Numbered from the stretch's first letter, positions 1-12,163 are shown. The stretch is DNA of 64,000 nt from Populus alba (GCF_005239225.2 NC_133297.1:17224147-17288146); one strand, 5' to 3'. Numbers and translations are program-made. Notes: generated by a model from the sequence alone, not told the origin.

Positions 1-1345
1 CAATTTAGTGAAACTCAACCTTGTAGAACCTTACATTGGCATAAAATTCAAAATCAAGAGAAAACGATGCATGATTAATGAATCTAAATTTAACAGGTTT
101 AAAAAACTCCTAAAAGATCTAAAAAACCTCAAAAAGTCCAAAAAATCCTCATGGGCTTAGGATACCATGCCCGAACCCTCAAATACTACCAAGGTGCATG
201 GGCTTAGGCATGGAAGTCTAAATCCATACTAGGCGTACGCCCGAGCTCGGGCATGGAAACCTAAGCCCACTATTTTGGCATACGCCCAGCATGCTGGGCA
301 TGACATGTCTGGCCTTACTAGGCATGCTGCCCACTTGGTATTGGGCCTGACACGCCCCAGTTGATGTTAGGTGTGCTTCCCAGCACTAAGGTGTTGGACA
401 TGCACCCTAATATCCCCGTGGGCTCAGGCTACCACTCCCGAGCCCAACTTACATGGGTTCTGAGCCCAACTTACTTGGGTTCAAGCAGTGCATCTGAACT
501 TATTTTTCACTTCTAATAGGTTCAAGCATCTTATCCGAGCCCAACATTCTATTGAGAATTTTTTTTAAAACTCCACATGGATCTCTCGGTATTTTATATT
601 AATCCAATACATATTAATTTAAGTAAAATACAACTTAAAATATCACAATAGTGAAATTACACTTCAACCTCTCTTCACAAAATGACAAAACTCATGGGTT
701 ATAAATACAATATGAATCCTTCAAACTTAAGGTTCACAATCTCTTCATTCTTAACACTTTCAACATATATATTTTCAAAATTTATCTCTTTAAAATATTA
801 TTGCACTTTCTTTCTCTACAAAGTTCTTGACTTAAGCATCTGAGAGTCCTCACATCCATCAAATGAGACCTTTTTATAGGTACCAACTATCAACCACCTT
901 GACTTAATAGGCACCACTAGCTACCACTCACTTGGGCTTTTCATATTAAGTCACATGATACCTTGGCTAAGAAGAATGAATTATATTGCATGAACTAAGA
1001 AGGTTGACTTAAGAAGGTTGTCATGCAATGTCAAGACTTGCTTCAAAAGATAGCTAGGGTAGGGTGTGTTGTCACCAAATTCATTAGAGAACACAATCCT
1101 GCATTGACATCTACAACACTTTTCATATAACACTCTCTGCCTATTTGTCTCATCTACGACATCAAATCACCATATCTCCAGTTTTACTTAACCTCAATGG
1201 ACCATTTGAAAATACTTTGTATTCAATCACAATAGTGAATGCACACGTCTCCATTAGAACCTCTATAGCTATCATTGCAAGTGCAAAGACCTTATAAGAT
1301 GTTTAAACTATAGAGTAAAGTTGTATACATATGAATATGATTGAG
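1..1345. repeat. LTR-like repetitive sequence, no gene
   Basis: No coding frame of note. Positions 120-510 are built from short repeated words of the type 'catgggcttagg' and 'gcatgcccg', with two perfect palindromes (239-252 and 284-299). A TATA-like 'gttataaataca' lies near 705-716, followed by a stretch ending in 'cttgacttaagcatctgagag' type sequence near 828-848, an arrangement seen in the promoter and R/U5 part of plant gypsy LTRs. I infer an LTR remnant in plus orientation, cut by the left window edge. Its family and right end are not determined. Confidence 0.4.
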
Positions 1346-1350
1346 CTATT

Positions 1351-1666
1351 TGTTAACCTTTGAGTCATATATTAATATTATATGTATTATAATGATAATA
1401 ATTAAATATAAATGGACTAATAATATGCTCATATAAGATTAAGTTTAAACAAGTATATATAAAAATCATATCAACAAGTATGAGGTATTGAATAAAGACG
1501 TCAATCAACAAGTCCAAGATGCAAAGCAAGTGAAGACTTAGTTTTTAAATGTAAATATTTGTAGCTTATTTTGTAGCACACATTAAAATGAATGCACACA
1601 TTTCACTTTGCATACATTTAAAAAAGATTGATAAAACGATTATAACAATTCACTAAGATTAAAACT
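1351..1666 (+). repeat. Copia 5' LTR, left part
   Basis: Aligns with 12179-12495 of the 3' LTR (shared words include 'atcaacaagtccaagatg' and 'acttcactttgcat'). It breaks off after 'gattaaaact', exactly where the nested solo LTR begins; the LTR resumes at 5035. The pentamer before it is CTATT, but no partner can be checked because the 3' LTR end is lost. Confidence 0.85.
1662..1666. other. Target-site duplication AAACT, left copy
   Basis: AAACT immediately precedes the TG end of the solo LTR; the partner is at 5035-5039. In the uninterrupted 3' LTR the same place reads 'gattaaaactgataaatc' (about 12488-12505), which confirms the pre-insertion sequence. Confidence 0.9.
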
Positions 1667-2159
1667 TGTTGTTACTCATTTTTGGACCCCCACGTGCTAG
1701 AGACGGTGTATACCTCTTTTGAATAGAGTGTAGGAGTTTAGCTCATGTTCGCCAGAAGATTGACAAAAGCACATAAGAAATATATTTTTTTTCCAAAAAA
1801 AACCTGGTGTGAGCTATTTTCTACTCTTTTTAGCCTTCCCCTTTACTACCAAAATCATCAGGTTTTCTTAGGTTGATCAGGAGTCTTCAGAATGCTAAAT
1901 TCATTCCTTCATTATCTTGTTTTTAAGGATGAATAAATCCTTCAGAATTTGCACTAAAAAATGGTTCTGCTGTTGTCGCAATTTTTTGTTCCAACTTAGG
2001 CTCTGATTTTGATCGGTTTCGTACAATATATGATCATCTTAGGTATATTCTGTCACTTATTACATGTTGAAAAATTGACGTACACCTTTATTAAGTCCTA
2101 GGGATCATTGTTCTTAGAGCAGATTCTTAGTCAGATTTGGATGCTCAGTATTGTCAGAT

Positions 2160-2700
2160 CAAGAACCTTTTTGACCAACTAGATTTCTACCAGATTCTGT
2201 TCTATAAAATGATTTTATTTCACTTCGACTCCTTCATCAAAGTTATAGTCCTAGATGCATAGATGAATTTGGGCTTTTGGATCGCTTGATTTCGATACGA
2301 GAAGCTTAAGGTATTCTCGTTTGAATATCTAACGTGAAGGTAGAGAATTCTGCCGCGAGAAGGATATTGACCTGAGTCTGCACTACAAAAACTCTATTTT
2401 TGGCCTAGTTTTTGTGATTTTTGTTCTTAGTTTATACTCTCAGTCATATCAGGATTCTCGGTATTCGTCAGTTTTTGAGTTAGACCTGGAGATCCCTTTT
2501 GACCACCCAAATTACTGCTAGATTCTATTATGTAAAAAGATTTTATCTGACTTCGACTCCTTCATCAAAGTTGTAGTCCTAGACGCGTAGAATAATTTTG
2601 GCTTTTGAATCACTTGATTCCGATATCAGAAGCTCAAGATATTCCCATTTGAATATCTAACGTGAAGGCAGAAAATTCTGTCGCGGGAAGGATATAGCCC
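2160..2700 (+). repeat. Tandem duplication (about 330 bp period) within the solo LTR
   Basis: The block containing 'cttcgactccttcatcaaag' near 2225 recurs near 2551, and both copies continue through 'ttgaatatctaacgtgaagg' and 'gaattctg.cgcg.gaaggata'. The copies differ at many positions, so the duplication is old. It probably lies in the U3 part of the LTR, upstream of the TATA box at 3187. Confidence 0.75.
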
Positions 2701-3186
2701 AAGTTCATGGGGCTGATTCAAAGGATTTTTTTGGGACCAAGGATTGAACCGAAAAGTTTTAAAATGAGGGATTGAATTGAAGAAGGATATTGAAAGCTGG
2801 AGAGGGAGGATGGATCATCATAAATGACAGGATTTTTTCCACACCAATAAGGAAAATGAGACCTTGCAGCTGCACCCTCCAGCTGATTTTCTTTTTTTTT
2901 TTTTCACTGCAAATTCTTTTTGTTTTTCCTTTATCTTCATGCCTGATTTTGGGAGCTGCAACCACGTTTTTTTTTGCCTCATTTCAAAGGGAGCAGCTGG
3001 CCCTATGGAAGGAAAGAAAACAACCACACCCTTCTCTAAAATTGAAAAGAAATCAGACGTAAAGCACCAGCACAAAATCAAAATTTTGCAGCTTCCTTTT
3101 GCTTCTTTTTTTTACTGCAAATCAGTAGGGATTTTCGTCCTAGGATTAATGCATTGAATCCTTCCTAAATGGAGACATATTTAGAC

Positions 3187-3195
3187 TATATATAA
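3187..3195 (+). promoter_or_regulatory. TATA box of the solo LTR
   Basis: TATATATAA followed by GCCCCTC lies before a purine-rich leader (3215-3420, many 'agagag' and 'aaaaag' runs). This is the usual layout of an LTR promoter, with the start expected near 3220. Whether it still drives transcription is unknown. Confidence 0.6.
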
Positions 3196-5034
3196 GCCCC
3201 TCTAATGACCTAACAAAAAGGGGGAGAGAGCAGAAAAATAAGAGAAAACCAGAGAGTAAGAGGCAGAAAAAAAAAACACACAGCAAAGAAAGGAAAAAAC
3301 ATAAGAGAGGCATAGTAAAAAAGAAAACACAGTAAATAGAGGGATTTTCTTGATTGCATTCGGGTGTTATTGTGAGGAAAGAGGAGAGCAAAAAGACAAG
3401 ACGAAGAGGGAGATTTGCTGATGAATCTTGACAACAACATGCGCTTGGTTCTCCATTTCATCTTCTGCAGAAAAAAAAACATTGAGACCTACAGCCCATA
3501 GCTTAAATGTTTCGTCTGCTTCAGCATCTCTATTTTCGTCCATCATTTACCAGCATCCAAGGAGGCACGCGTGAGCTGTGTCTTTCGGCCTTGGGTTCTA
3601 TTTTCTGCAAACAGGAGCTGCAGTTTTGAAGGAAAAACACAAGAGAGGAGCTGCAGTTTGAAGGAACACGCAAGAGAGGCAGGCGACGGTATTCAAGGAA
3701 GCACGCGTGAGCTATGATTTATTTTGGTCCCTGGTTTCATTTTCTGCAAACAGGAGCTGCAGGTATAAGCCCCAATCTCTCCTCCTTTGTTATTTTTATA
3801 TTAAGCATTCGGCTGTAAATCTTTTCTTCCTTTTGAAATAATTGGTTTGTGTTTAGAAAAAAACCAACGCTTGCCTATTATTTTTTCCATGATTTTTGAG
3901 TTCAGTTGCTACCCATGTAAAAAGGTTTTGTCTTTCATGTTTAGGAACTTTTACATTTAGGGGTTTTCCTTACACCCGTGGGAGAAGAAATCAGCCGGTC
4001 TTTGTTTTTTTTAGTGATTTTCTCCCAGTTTTTTTTTTTATTCTAGCTATCTGCGCATTAAGTTGGCTTTGAATTTTTTTATTGCTTTAAGCTTATTATA
4101 AATCTTAGAATATATATGACGGCTTTTAGCTTTTTTTATTGCAATTTTTCTTTTGTGTTTAATTGCGTTGCTTGTCTTTTCGATAAAAAAAAAAAAAAGA
4201 GTTTTCTTGTGTGTTGCATACGGCAATACCCTAACATGTTTTGAACATTTTTTTTTATATACAAAAAATATTGAAAGTTTTAAAAATGTGTTTTCACATG
4301 GATTTTCGTAAACACAACAAAAAAAATTATTTGCTTGCATTTTCTGGATTTTACATGTTTGTAAAACTTCAAAGGGTATTGACCAATATTCTAAAAAATA
4401 TAAAAATCTTATTTTTTTGGGGGGATTCATCTATTATTCACCGCTAATGTTTGGATAAAGAAATCCTTAAAGGATGAATATCCAAAATATTATTGGGAGT
4501 AATAAATCCGCACACATCCTTGAAAGAAGCCTTGATTATAATCGAGGACATTTCAAAAAAAAAAAAATTTTACTCCACGGTTTAACAAGCCGTGAGAGTA
4601 TAAAATACTAAGAAATAGGTTTTTAGCACCCTAGATTTCTAATTTTTTTTTTGTCCCTTGTGATTTATGAGTCGCAAACTCTTGAAATACTAAGGGAAAA
4701 ATGAGCTTTCGAAGCACATGGAATCTCCTTGGATTTCTATCCTAATCAATTTTATTTGAATCAAACCTAGGAAGACTGATGGGATTAGAAAACACCAACA
4801 CCATAGCAATTATAAAGCAAACCAAACACCAAGCAGCTTACCTTAGGTAGGGCGTACTAGAGGTGCTAATACCTTCCCTTTACGCAACCAGTCCATTGCC
4901 TTAGAATTTCTGAAAGACCAGTTAGGGTTCCTAGTGACCATAATATTAGGTGGCGACTCCTTTATACAAAAACAAAAAACCTAAAATTCAATCGATTGGT
5001 TGTCGCGACGCCGCGCAGATCTTGACGTGCGACA

Positions 5035-5875
5035 AAACTGATAAATCTAGAATTTTATATGAATCGGTTGACCATTTAGTGATATCAATTTAGTTGGTCG
5101 ACCATTTGATCATATGTGATAAAGACCTAGAAATTTGCAAGAACCGATCGACTAATTAGCTTGACCAATTTGAACCAGTCGACTGTTTAAGGTGACAAAT
5201 GAACAATAATGTCTATAAACGACTACTCTTTGCTAGAATCAATTACACACACACAAGCTATTTAAATAGCAAAAACTAATTCAAATCATTAATCCTAAAT
5301 CATACTCATATTTGTTCATTAGAACCTTCATATTTTTACACAAGAGTATAAATTCTCATACTCACTACACTTAAACACCTTCATATATTCTAAGTGCTAT
5401 TGAGTGAGATATAGAGATAGAAGCTTTAGTTATATTATTTACTCTTTGAGATAGTGTTTTTATATTTTAAACAATTGCAATCCTTTAAAAAGTTTAAGTG
5501 AAAAACTCATAGTCATTGGTGAGGTTCCTCACCAAGGTGAAAAAATCTTGAAGAGGGGTATTTCTTTTGAGTGATAAAAAAGGGCTTGATGAGGATTCAT
5601 CAATGACATTGTAATCTTTGGTTTGGACTAGTAAATAAATATAATAATTAAGACTGGTTTTGTGTTTAAAGTGTGGATGTAGGCTTGTCAAACCATGTTA
5701 AAAACCGAGTTTGTAATTTATATCCCTATACTCTTTACTTTAGGCACTTTAATTAAATTGTTGGTTAGTTATGTTTATTGTGTTTAAATGAGTTTAATTG
5801 CAATATTTGCTATTATTAGTGGAACACCTAATTCATCCCCTTTAAATGTTATTGTTGCCTTAATCCTAAAAAACA
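5035..5875 (+). repeat. Copia 5' LTR, right part
   Basis: Resumes the 5' LTR after the nested solo LTR and aligns with 12496-13118 of the 3' LTR. A TATA-like 'ctataaac' lies at 5213-5220, matching the better 'tatataaata' of the 3' LTR at 12641. It ends in CA at 5874-5875, two bases before the primer-binding site. The part 5670-5875 has no clear counterpart in the 3' LTR. Confidence 0.8.
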
Positions 5876-5877
5876 AT

Positions 5878-5890
5878 TGGTATTAAAGCC
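5878..5890 (+). other. Primer-binding site for initiator tRNA-Met
   Basis: TGGTATTAAAGCC follows the LTR end after two bases. The usual plant copia site begins TGGTATCAGAGC, so this copy carries two mismatches in the core, in keeping with decay. Confidence 0.75.
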
Positions 5891-5930
5891 TAGTTTTTAT
5901 TTATATAAGTTTGCATAAACTTTATGTAGA

Positions 5931-7500
5931 ATGACAATCACTAGTTTTAATATTTTCAAAATGAAGGATCATCAACCTCTAAAACACCTTTCTTTAATTG
6001 TAATGACTATGTCTATTGGAAAGCTAGGATAATTATATATTCTTTAATCTATTGATTATAATTTATATCAATCTATTGAAAATGGATCTTACAAGCCTAC
6101 TAAGATTGAAAATGATATAATGATTCCTACACCTAGAAGTGAGTATACCAACGGTGATACGAAGAATTTTTTTTTTCTATGGATGATAAAGTTATGAACA
6201 CTTTGTATTGTGCCTTGAATAAAAGTGAGTTTAATAGAATATCTTGTAAAAAAGCTAAAGATATATGGCATACTTTAGAATTAACTCATGAAGGTAATAA
6301 TCAAGTTAAAGAATTCAAAATTAATATGCTTGTACATCAATATGAGTTATTCAAAATGTTTCCAAAAGAATCCATAAGTAGTATGTTTACAAGAATAACA
6401 ATTATCACTAATAGTTTGGATGCTCTTGGTAGGACTTATACTAGTATCGATATTGTGAGCAAAATTCTTAGGTCCTTACCAAAGACTTGGGAAGAAAAGG
6501 TGACGGAAATTCAAGAAGCTAAGAATCTCACCAAACTTTCATTGAAAAAGCTCATTGGTTTACTAATGACTCATGAAATCATCATGGAAAAGCAAGAACT
6601 AGAAGAGATGCCAAAGAAAAATTTGGCATTCAAAACCATAGACCATATTGATAGTGATAATGATGATGATGATGATGAAAAAGAAGTGGAGGGGGGCATC
6701 ACACTAATCATAGATAATTCCAAAACTTTCTTAGAAAGAAGTAAGAAAATAAAGAATTCTCAAAAAGGATGGAAATAAAAAAGAATCTAACAAAAAGACA
6801 TTTAGATGTTACAAGTGCAATAAGATGGGACACATAAAAGTTGATTGTCCTCTCCTTCAAAACAAGAAGAAGAAACATAATCACAAACAAGTAATGAAAG
6901 CAACATTGAGTGACGCCTCAAATTATAGTTCAAGTGATGAAGAATAGCATGTTGCAAACATTGTTTCATTGCAATTAAAAGTGATAATGAGGTACTTTTC
7001 GGATGATGAATCTGACCTCTCTTGTAATAAATTGCAGAATGTATTTGAGACATTGTATGATGAATACAAAAAGTTAGGTTATAAGTATAGTTTATAAAAA
7101 AAAAAACCATGCATGTTTACTTGTTGAGAAAAAATACATTAGAAAAGAAAGCACAGATTGTAGTTGAAGATTGCGATAAAATTGAACCAACTTGAAAAGG
7201 AAAATAAAGCTTTAAAGGAAAAAGGTTGATAGGTTAAAGACTATACTAGCTAAATTTACTCAAGGTTCTAAGATTTTTAAAAACCATTCTAACTAGTCAG
7301 AGATGTGTCTTCAACATAAGACGATTAGGCTATCAACCTATGAAGAATAAAATATATTGAATAACTATTTTTTAAAAGTCAAACAATCACCTGACCCAAA
7401 TCAAACATGCAATTATTGTAAAAATATTGGTCATTTGATTTATACATGTTTTGTGAAAAAGGGCAAAAAATTTTATATGACTTGGGTTCCAAAATGAACC
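5931..7500 (+). pseudogene. Copia gag, broken
   Basis: The first ATG after the primer-binding site is at 5931, but its frame stops at about 6032. A second frame shows a conserved gag N-terminus (NDYVYWKAR near 5990-6030), and an open stretch at 6179-6778 shows the copia-type gag domain (KAKDIWHTLE, then the ELFKMFPKESISSMFTR region). After a stop, a CCHC zinc knuckle reads CYKCNKMGHIKVDC near 6806-6850, and a second knuckle, CNYCKNIGHLIYTC, lies at 7407-7450. Gag would build the virus-like particle and bind element RNA. Several shifts and stops make it non-functional. The second knuckle far downstream, followed by a 'WVPK' block near 7485, resembles long-gag SIRE-like elements. Confidence 0.8.
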
Positions 7501-7569
7501 ACCACTAACCACAAAAGACCCAAGAAGGTATGAATACCAAAAACCTCATCTTGATTTTGTGTGTGTAGG

Positions 7570-7760
7570 AATTAAAGGAATATAGAGACTGGTTCTTGGA
7601 TAGTGCTTATTCAAAAAATATAACCGCATATGATTTATTATTTTAAAGCATTACAAAGATCAATGGTGGAAAAATCACTTTTGGAGACAACTCAAAAGGA
7701 AATATCATTGGAGTTAGCAATATTGAAGGTAAGTTCTCTCATTTAATAGAAAATGTGTTT
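7570..7760 (+). pseudogene. Copia protease remnant
   Basis: The translation contains WFLDSAYSKNIT then, after a stop, KITFGDNSKGNIIG. Copia aspartic proteases have D-S/T-G at the active site; here the Gly is Ala (DSA), and a stop lies in the middle of the domain. It sits directly before the integrase, as expected for Ty1/copia. It is inactive as seen. Confidence 0.7.
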
Positions 7761-7764
7761 TCTT

Positions 7765-8600
7765 GCAAATGGCCTAAAACATAATTTTCTGAATGTTAGT
7801 CAATTGTGTGATAAAGGCTATAAAATCATGTTTAACCATACATGTTACTTAATCCTTGAAAATGATAAAGTTTTATATGTTGGTAATAGAAAAGAAAATG
7901 TTTATAAGATTAAAATTGATGCATGCATAAGGATAGAAAGTTGTCTTATTGCTAGCATTAATGATAATTTTCTTTGACATATAAAATTAGGTCATATAAG
8001 CATGGATTTTCTTTTTTCTAAACTTGTAAAAAAAATGAGCTTATTAAAGGGACTCTCTCATATTGCATTCAAAAATAAAAAGTTATGTGATGCTTGCCAA
8101 ATAGGTAAACAAGTGAGAACATCTTTTAAGAGTAAGCACCACATTTCCATCAAAAGACCTTTAGAATGGCTCCACATAGATCTATTTGGACCAATTAGAG
8201 CTATAGGTATAAACAGCTATAAATATGTGTCTGTGATTGTAGATGACTTTACAAGATATACATGAGTTTTGTTTTTAAAATTAAAAGATGAAACTATTTA
8301 TGAATTTGTAAAGTTTTCAAAGAAAGTTGAAAATAAAAAGGGTTTTTTCAATCATAAACATAAGAAGTGATCATAATAGTGAATTTATAAGTGATTTTTT
8401 TAAAAATGTTTTGTGAAGAAAAAGGATATCACCATAACTTTTCAACTCGTAGAACTCTTAACTAAATGAGGTTATGGAAAGGAAAAAATTGGTCTTTTCA
8501 AGAAATGGTAAGACCAATGTTAAATGAATTTAATACCCCCTAGATGTTTAGGGCAGAAGTCATAAACACTTTCTTGCTATGTTTTTAAATCGTATTATTG
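7765..8600 (+). pseudogene. Copia integrase remnant
   Basis: The GAG-pre-integrase/zinc-binding part is at 7975-8115 (HIKLGHISMDFLFSKLV followed by LCDACQIGK: an H-H-C-C set). The start of the catalytic core follows at 8160-8265 (LEWLHIDLFGPI then YVSVIVDDFTRYT), giving the first and second-strand acidic landmarks. A stop at about 8265 cuts the core, and the rest of the DDE domain (8270-8600) is recognisable only in fragments. The order protease-integrase-RT is the diagnostic for Ty1/copia. Confidence 0.8.
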
Positions 8601-9260
8601 AAACTAGAGTTGAAAAAGTCTTCTTATGAGTTTTTAAAGAGGAATAAAACCCAACATCTCATATTTTTAATTTTTTTTGTTCAAAATATTTTTATTCTTA
8701 ACACTAAGGATAACTTGGACAAGTTTGATTCAAAATCCAATATTGGTATTTGTTTTTTTTTTGGATATTCCCTCTTCTAGCAAAGCTTATAGAGAGTTTA
8801 TAATAATAGAAATACTTTGTCATAAAAGAATCCATGCATGTCTCCTTTGAGAAAACTCAAAATGACAAAATTGATGGGATTCTAGATGATGACATAAATG
8901 AGAGTATTCAACATTCAAGTCTTAAATGCTAAGATATCTATAGAGAACAACAATGAAGAAATGAACAAGGATCAACCAAGCACAAGCTATCAACAAGAAA
9001 TTGTAAGGAACTCTTTTGTACCACCAAAAAAGTTAAGGTATGTAAGCTCTCATCCTCCTGACTTAATTATTGATAATGTATTTGAAGGAACCAAGACTAG
9101 GGTATCTCTTAGGAACATCAATGAGCATTGTATATTTGTTTTGTATATAGAGCCTAAATCTTTTCTAGAAGCTGAGAAGGATGCTAATTGGATTTTAACT
9201 ATGCAATATGAGCTAAACCAATATGAAACAAATGATGTTTGGGAACTAGTTCTTAAACCT
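8601..9260 (+). pseudogene. Copia integrase-RT linker region
   Basis: Contains the frame 8898-9278, which reads into the region just before the copia RT (SFVPPKKLRYVSSHPPDLIIDN and FLEAEKDANWILTMQYELNQYE, the usual 'EAL.D..W..AMQ.EL.QFE' block). The stretch 8640-8890 keeps fragments such as SKAYRVYN, partly frame-shifted. It belongs to the pol pseudogene and is not a separate gene. Confidence 0.7.
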
Positions 9261-9965
9261 AAAAATCATCCAGTATAGAACAAAATGGGTTTTTAGGAAC
9301 AAAGTTGATGAACATGGGACAATAATGAGAAATAAAACTAGACTAGTCGTTAAAAGTTATAATAATCAAGAAGAAGGTATTGATTATGAAGAAACCCTTG
9401 CACTCAATTTTTACACTTTTTTCAAATGGATGTCAAAAGCGCATTTTCCAATGGTTTTATCATGGAAAAGGTATATGTTGAACAACCTCAAGGTTTAAGA
9501 AAACTTTTATTTTTTTTGATCATGTTTTTAAAACTAAAAAAGGTTTTATATGGCTTAAAAACAAGCACCAAGAGCATGGTATATAGATTAAAGACTTTTC
9601 TTATTGAAAAAATGATTTCAACATTGACAAAATTGACACCACCCTCCTCAAAAAGAGAAAAGGTAGAGATATATTACTTGTACAAATATATGTTGATCAT
9701 ATTATATTCGATGTTATTAACGAATCTCTTTGTAAGAAATTTGAAAAATGCATGCAAGATGAGTTCGAAATGAACATGATGAGAGAATTGAACTTTTTTC
9801 TTGGATTGCAAATCAAGCAAACAAGAGATGAAATTTTCATCAACCAATGCAAGTGCATTAAGGATCTAATAAAAAGATTTGGGATGGAACATGTCAAAAA
9901 AGCTGACACGTCTATGGGAACATCAACCAAGCTTGATATGGATGAAAATGGTAAAAAATAGACAT
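9261..9965 (+). pseudogene. Copia reverse transcriptase remnant
   Basis: MDVKSAFSNGFIMEKVYVEQ (9426-9485) matches the copia RT motif D-V-K-(S/T)-A-F-L-N-G. The catalytic YVDD box reads YVDH at about 9688-9699, in another frame, so a metal-binding Asp is lost. The tail (FEMNMMRELNFFLGLQIKQ; CIKDLIKRFGME) is at 9755-9900. At least two frame changes occur between these blocks. Confidence 0.85.
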
Positions 9966-10620
9966 CACTAAATATCAAGGTATGATTGGCTCACTCTTGT
10001 ATTTAACTACAAGTAAACCCGATATTATATTTTATGTTTGTCTATGCGCATATTTTCAAACATGTCCTAAAGAATCTCATATAGCTGTTGTTAAATTCAT
10101 TTTTAGATATTTGCATAGTATAATTGACTTAAAGATGTGGTATTTAAAAATAAGTGAGTTGAATTTGATTAGATATGTGAATATAGATTTTGTTACATGT
10201 AAAGTTGATATATAAAAAAAAAAAAAAACATATTAGTGGAACATTTTACTTTTTAGGATCATCACTAATATCTTGAGCTAGCAATAAACAAAACTTAGTA
10301 GCTCTATCAACAACTAAAGTGGAATATATTGTGGTAGGTAGTTGTTATGCTCATATTTTATAGATGAAACAAACTTTAAAAGACTTTGGACTAAATTTTG
10401 ATCATGTTCTTCTCATATGTGATAACATAAGTACTATACGTCTACCTAAGAACCCTATACAACACTCATGTACAAAACATATTCAAGTGAGACATCACTT
10501 CTTAAGAGATCACATGTTGAAATGTGACATTATACTTGATTTTGTTAGCACAGAACATTAACTTGTAAATGTTTTTACATAGCCGTTAGGTAAGGATTCC
10601 TTTTATAAAATTAAAAGGAA
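9966..10620 (+). pseudogene. Copia RNase H remnant
   Basis: MIGSLLYLTTSKPDIIFYVC (9982-10041) is the standard link to RNase H. LVALSTTKVEYI near 10290-10325 and HIQVRHHFLRDHM near 10480-10520 are the conserved copia RNase H blocks (LSTTEAEYI and K.I.VRHHF.RD). Stops at about 10214 and near 10360 break it. It would degrade the RNA strand of the RNA-DNA hybrid. Confidence 0.8.
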
Positions 10621-12163
10621 TCTAGGCTTTATACATGCTAATGACAATTGAGGTTTTATGCTTGTATGAATACATTACTGGAAATAAATTGGATATGTTT
10701 AAATGATAAAAAAGTATACCCCTTTTAGCATGAAAAATCGGTTATGCTGTAAAATTCTTTAACAATGCAAATCTAGGATGAACCAGTCAACTGGTTCGTC
10801 ATACCAATTCAATCGGTTGGTCGGTTGAAACAAAGGAACAGAGGGTTAGCTACTAGATGAACAATAACTTTTTGAAATTTCATTTGGTTTAGATTTTGAG
10901 ACAAGAAGTTGGATAAAAATGGTACATGCTAATCGATCTATAGTTGTCGAAAGAGGTTTAGGAAGCATGACAAAGTGATTTTGGGATAGATACAATATTT
11001 GATTATATGGCTTGGAAAAATATTTTTTATTTGAAGAAACTCACCTATCTTAAGCTTATTAGAATGTTTTTTTTTCTTTTGTAAATATGTGAATCAACAT
11101 GAAGCCTAGAATAGTAAGTCACTTGCAAAATAAGCAAATTGAATTTGACTATGATACTTTAGGCAATAAAATCATTGGAGATTTTGTGTATGAAGTTTAA
11201 CTTCATATATTTCCTAGAAGGTCCTAAGGTTTATGAAGTTAAAATCATACCAACCATTAGAGATTTTATGTAAGACAAAATCATAGCTCAACATGCTAAT
11301 CAATTGTACTAAGATTAAGAGTTAGAATTTGCTCTTTACTCTATAATAGCATATAATATTTTGTCCAAAAAAAGACATTATAATGAGGTCACTTTTATGA
11401 ATATGTGTTTGATAAATTGTATGATTAGAGGACGTCGCATCAATCTCCCCTATATTAAGATGAATATTATCATTACAGCCCATGATTAGAAACAAAAATC
11501 TTTACCATATGGTCAATGCTTAACTATTGTTTTTTAGTATTTTGATATCTTGCTCACCAATACAGATAAGAATCCATACTAAAAAACAATGGAAATAGAC
11601 ATCAAGCCACTTAACAAGATGGGGTATGTCTTGAGTAATGATGTTATTCGGATATCTAAAGACCAAATTGGTGCTCATGCTAAAAAAGAGCATGATTAGG
11701 GAGAAGAGCAGAATATTGGTGGTAATGTTGAGTTTGTTGATATGTTTGAGACACTATCTAGAGCTTTTTTTTTTCAAAAGCTGTTGGCGATCAAAGATGG
11801 ACGGTCGATTATAGCATATTGAGGGTGATATAGATGCATTATATTCGAGAGGATGTACACGATATGAAGGATATGATGGCAGTTTGCTTTCTCGCTAACC
11901 ACCACCCTAAACGATTATACCGCAATCATTTAATGTTTTCATTTTTTTTTTGTTACTTTTCACTTTTGTAATGCATATTATCTTTTTGAAAATTATGCAA
12001 TGATTTTTATGCCTTATTTCTCTATGATTGTTATACTTTCCCCTATTTTCTTTTTGTTGATGACAAAATGGGAGAGAATTGGGGAGATTGAGGAGAGAAT
12101 TGGGGAGATTGATATAAAAACATGATTCATGATTAAGAGGGATGGGGGAATATATATATATAT
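10621..12163 (+). pseudogene. Post-pol region with a remnant of an additional ORF
   Basis: This 1.5-kb stretch between RNase H and the polypurine tract has no long open frame. In pieces it reads like a protein: NCMIRGRRINLPYIKMNIII (11415-11475), SLPYGQCLTIVF (11491-11526) and IDIKPLNKMGYVLSNDV (11594-11644), split by stops. Similar 'LPYG..LT..F..F' blocks occur in the plant 'putative transposon protein' domain carried as an extra ORF by some retroelements. The function is unknown; it is sometimes called envelope-like, which the sequence here does not show. LTR-like words recur near 10780-10830. Confidence 0.5.

Larger units (their letters stand above)
1667..5034 (+). mobile_element. Solo LTR of a Tat/Ogre-type Ty3/gypsy element
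   Basis: A 3368-bp insertion runs from TGTTGTTACTC to GTGCGACA and is flanked by the perfect 5-bp repeat AAACT (1662-1666 and 5035-5039). TG...CA ends plus a 5-bp duplication define an LTR integration. There is no gag or pol inside and no second internal LTR, so it is read as a solo LTR left by LTR-LTR recombination. The right part has the block 'taataccttccctttacgca' (4867-4886) and 'ggtggcgactcc' near 4949-4960, which I know from the 3' part of long Tat/Ogre LTRs. A TATA box lies at 3187-3195. Short frames inside it are chance runs in purine- or pyrimidine-rich leader sequence. Confidence 0.85.

Noticed and set aside
2759..3482. Cluster of overlapping frames on both strands near 2.8-3.5 kb
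   Set aside because: All fall in the purine/pyrimidine-rich leader of the solo LTR and show no domain; Lys/Phe-rich composition is a base-composition effect.
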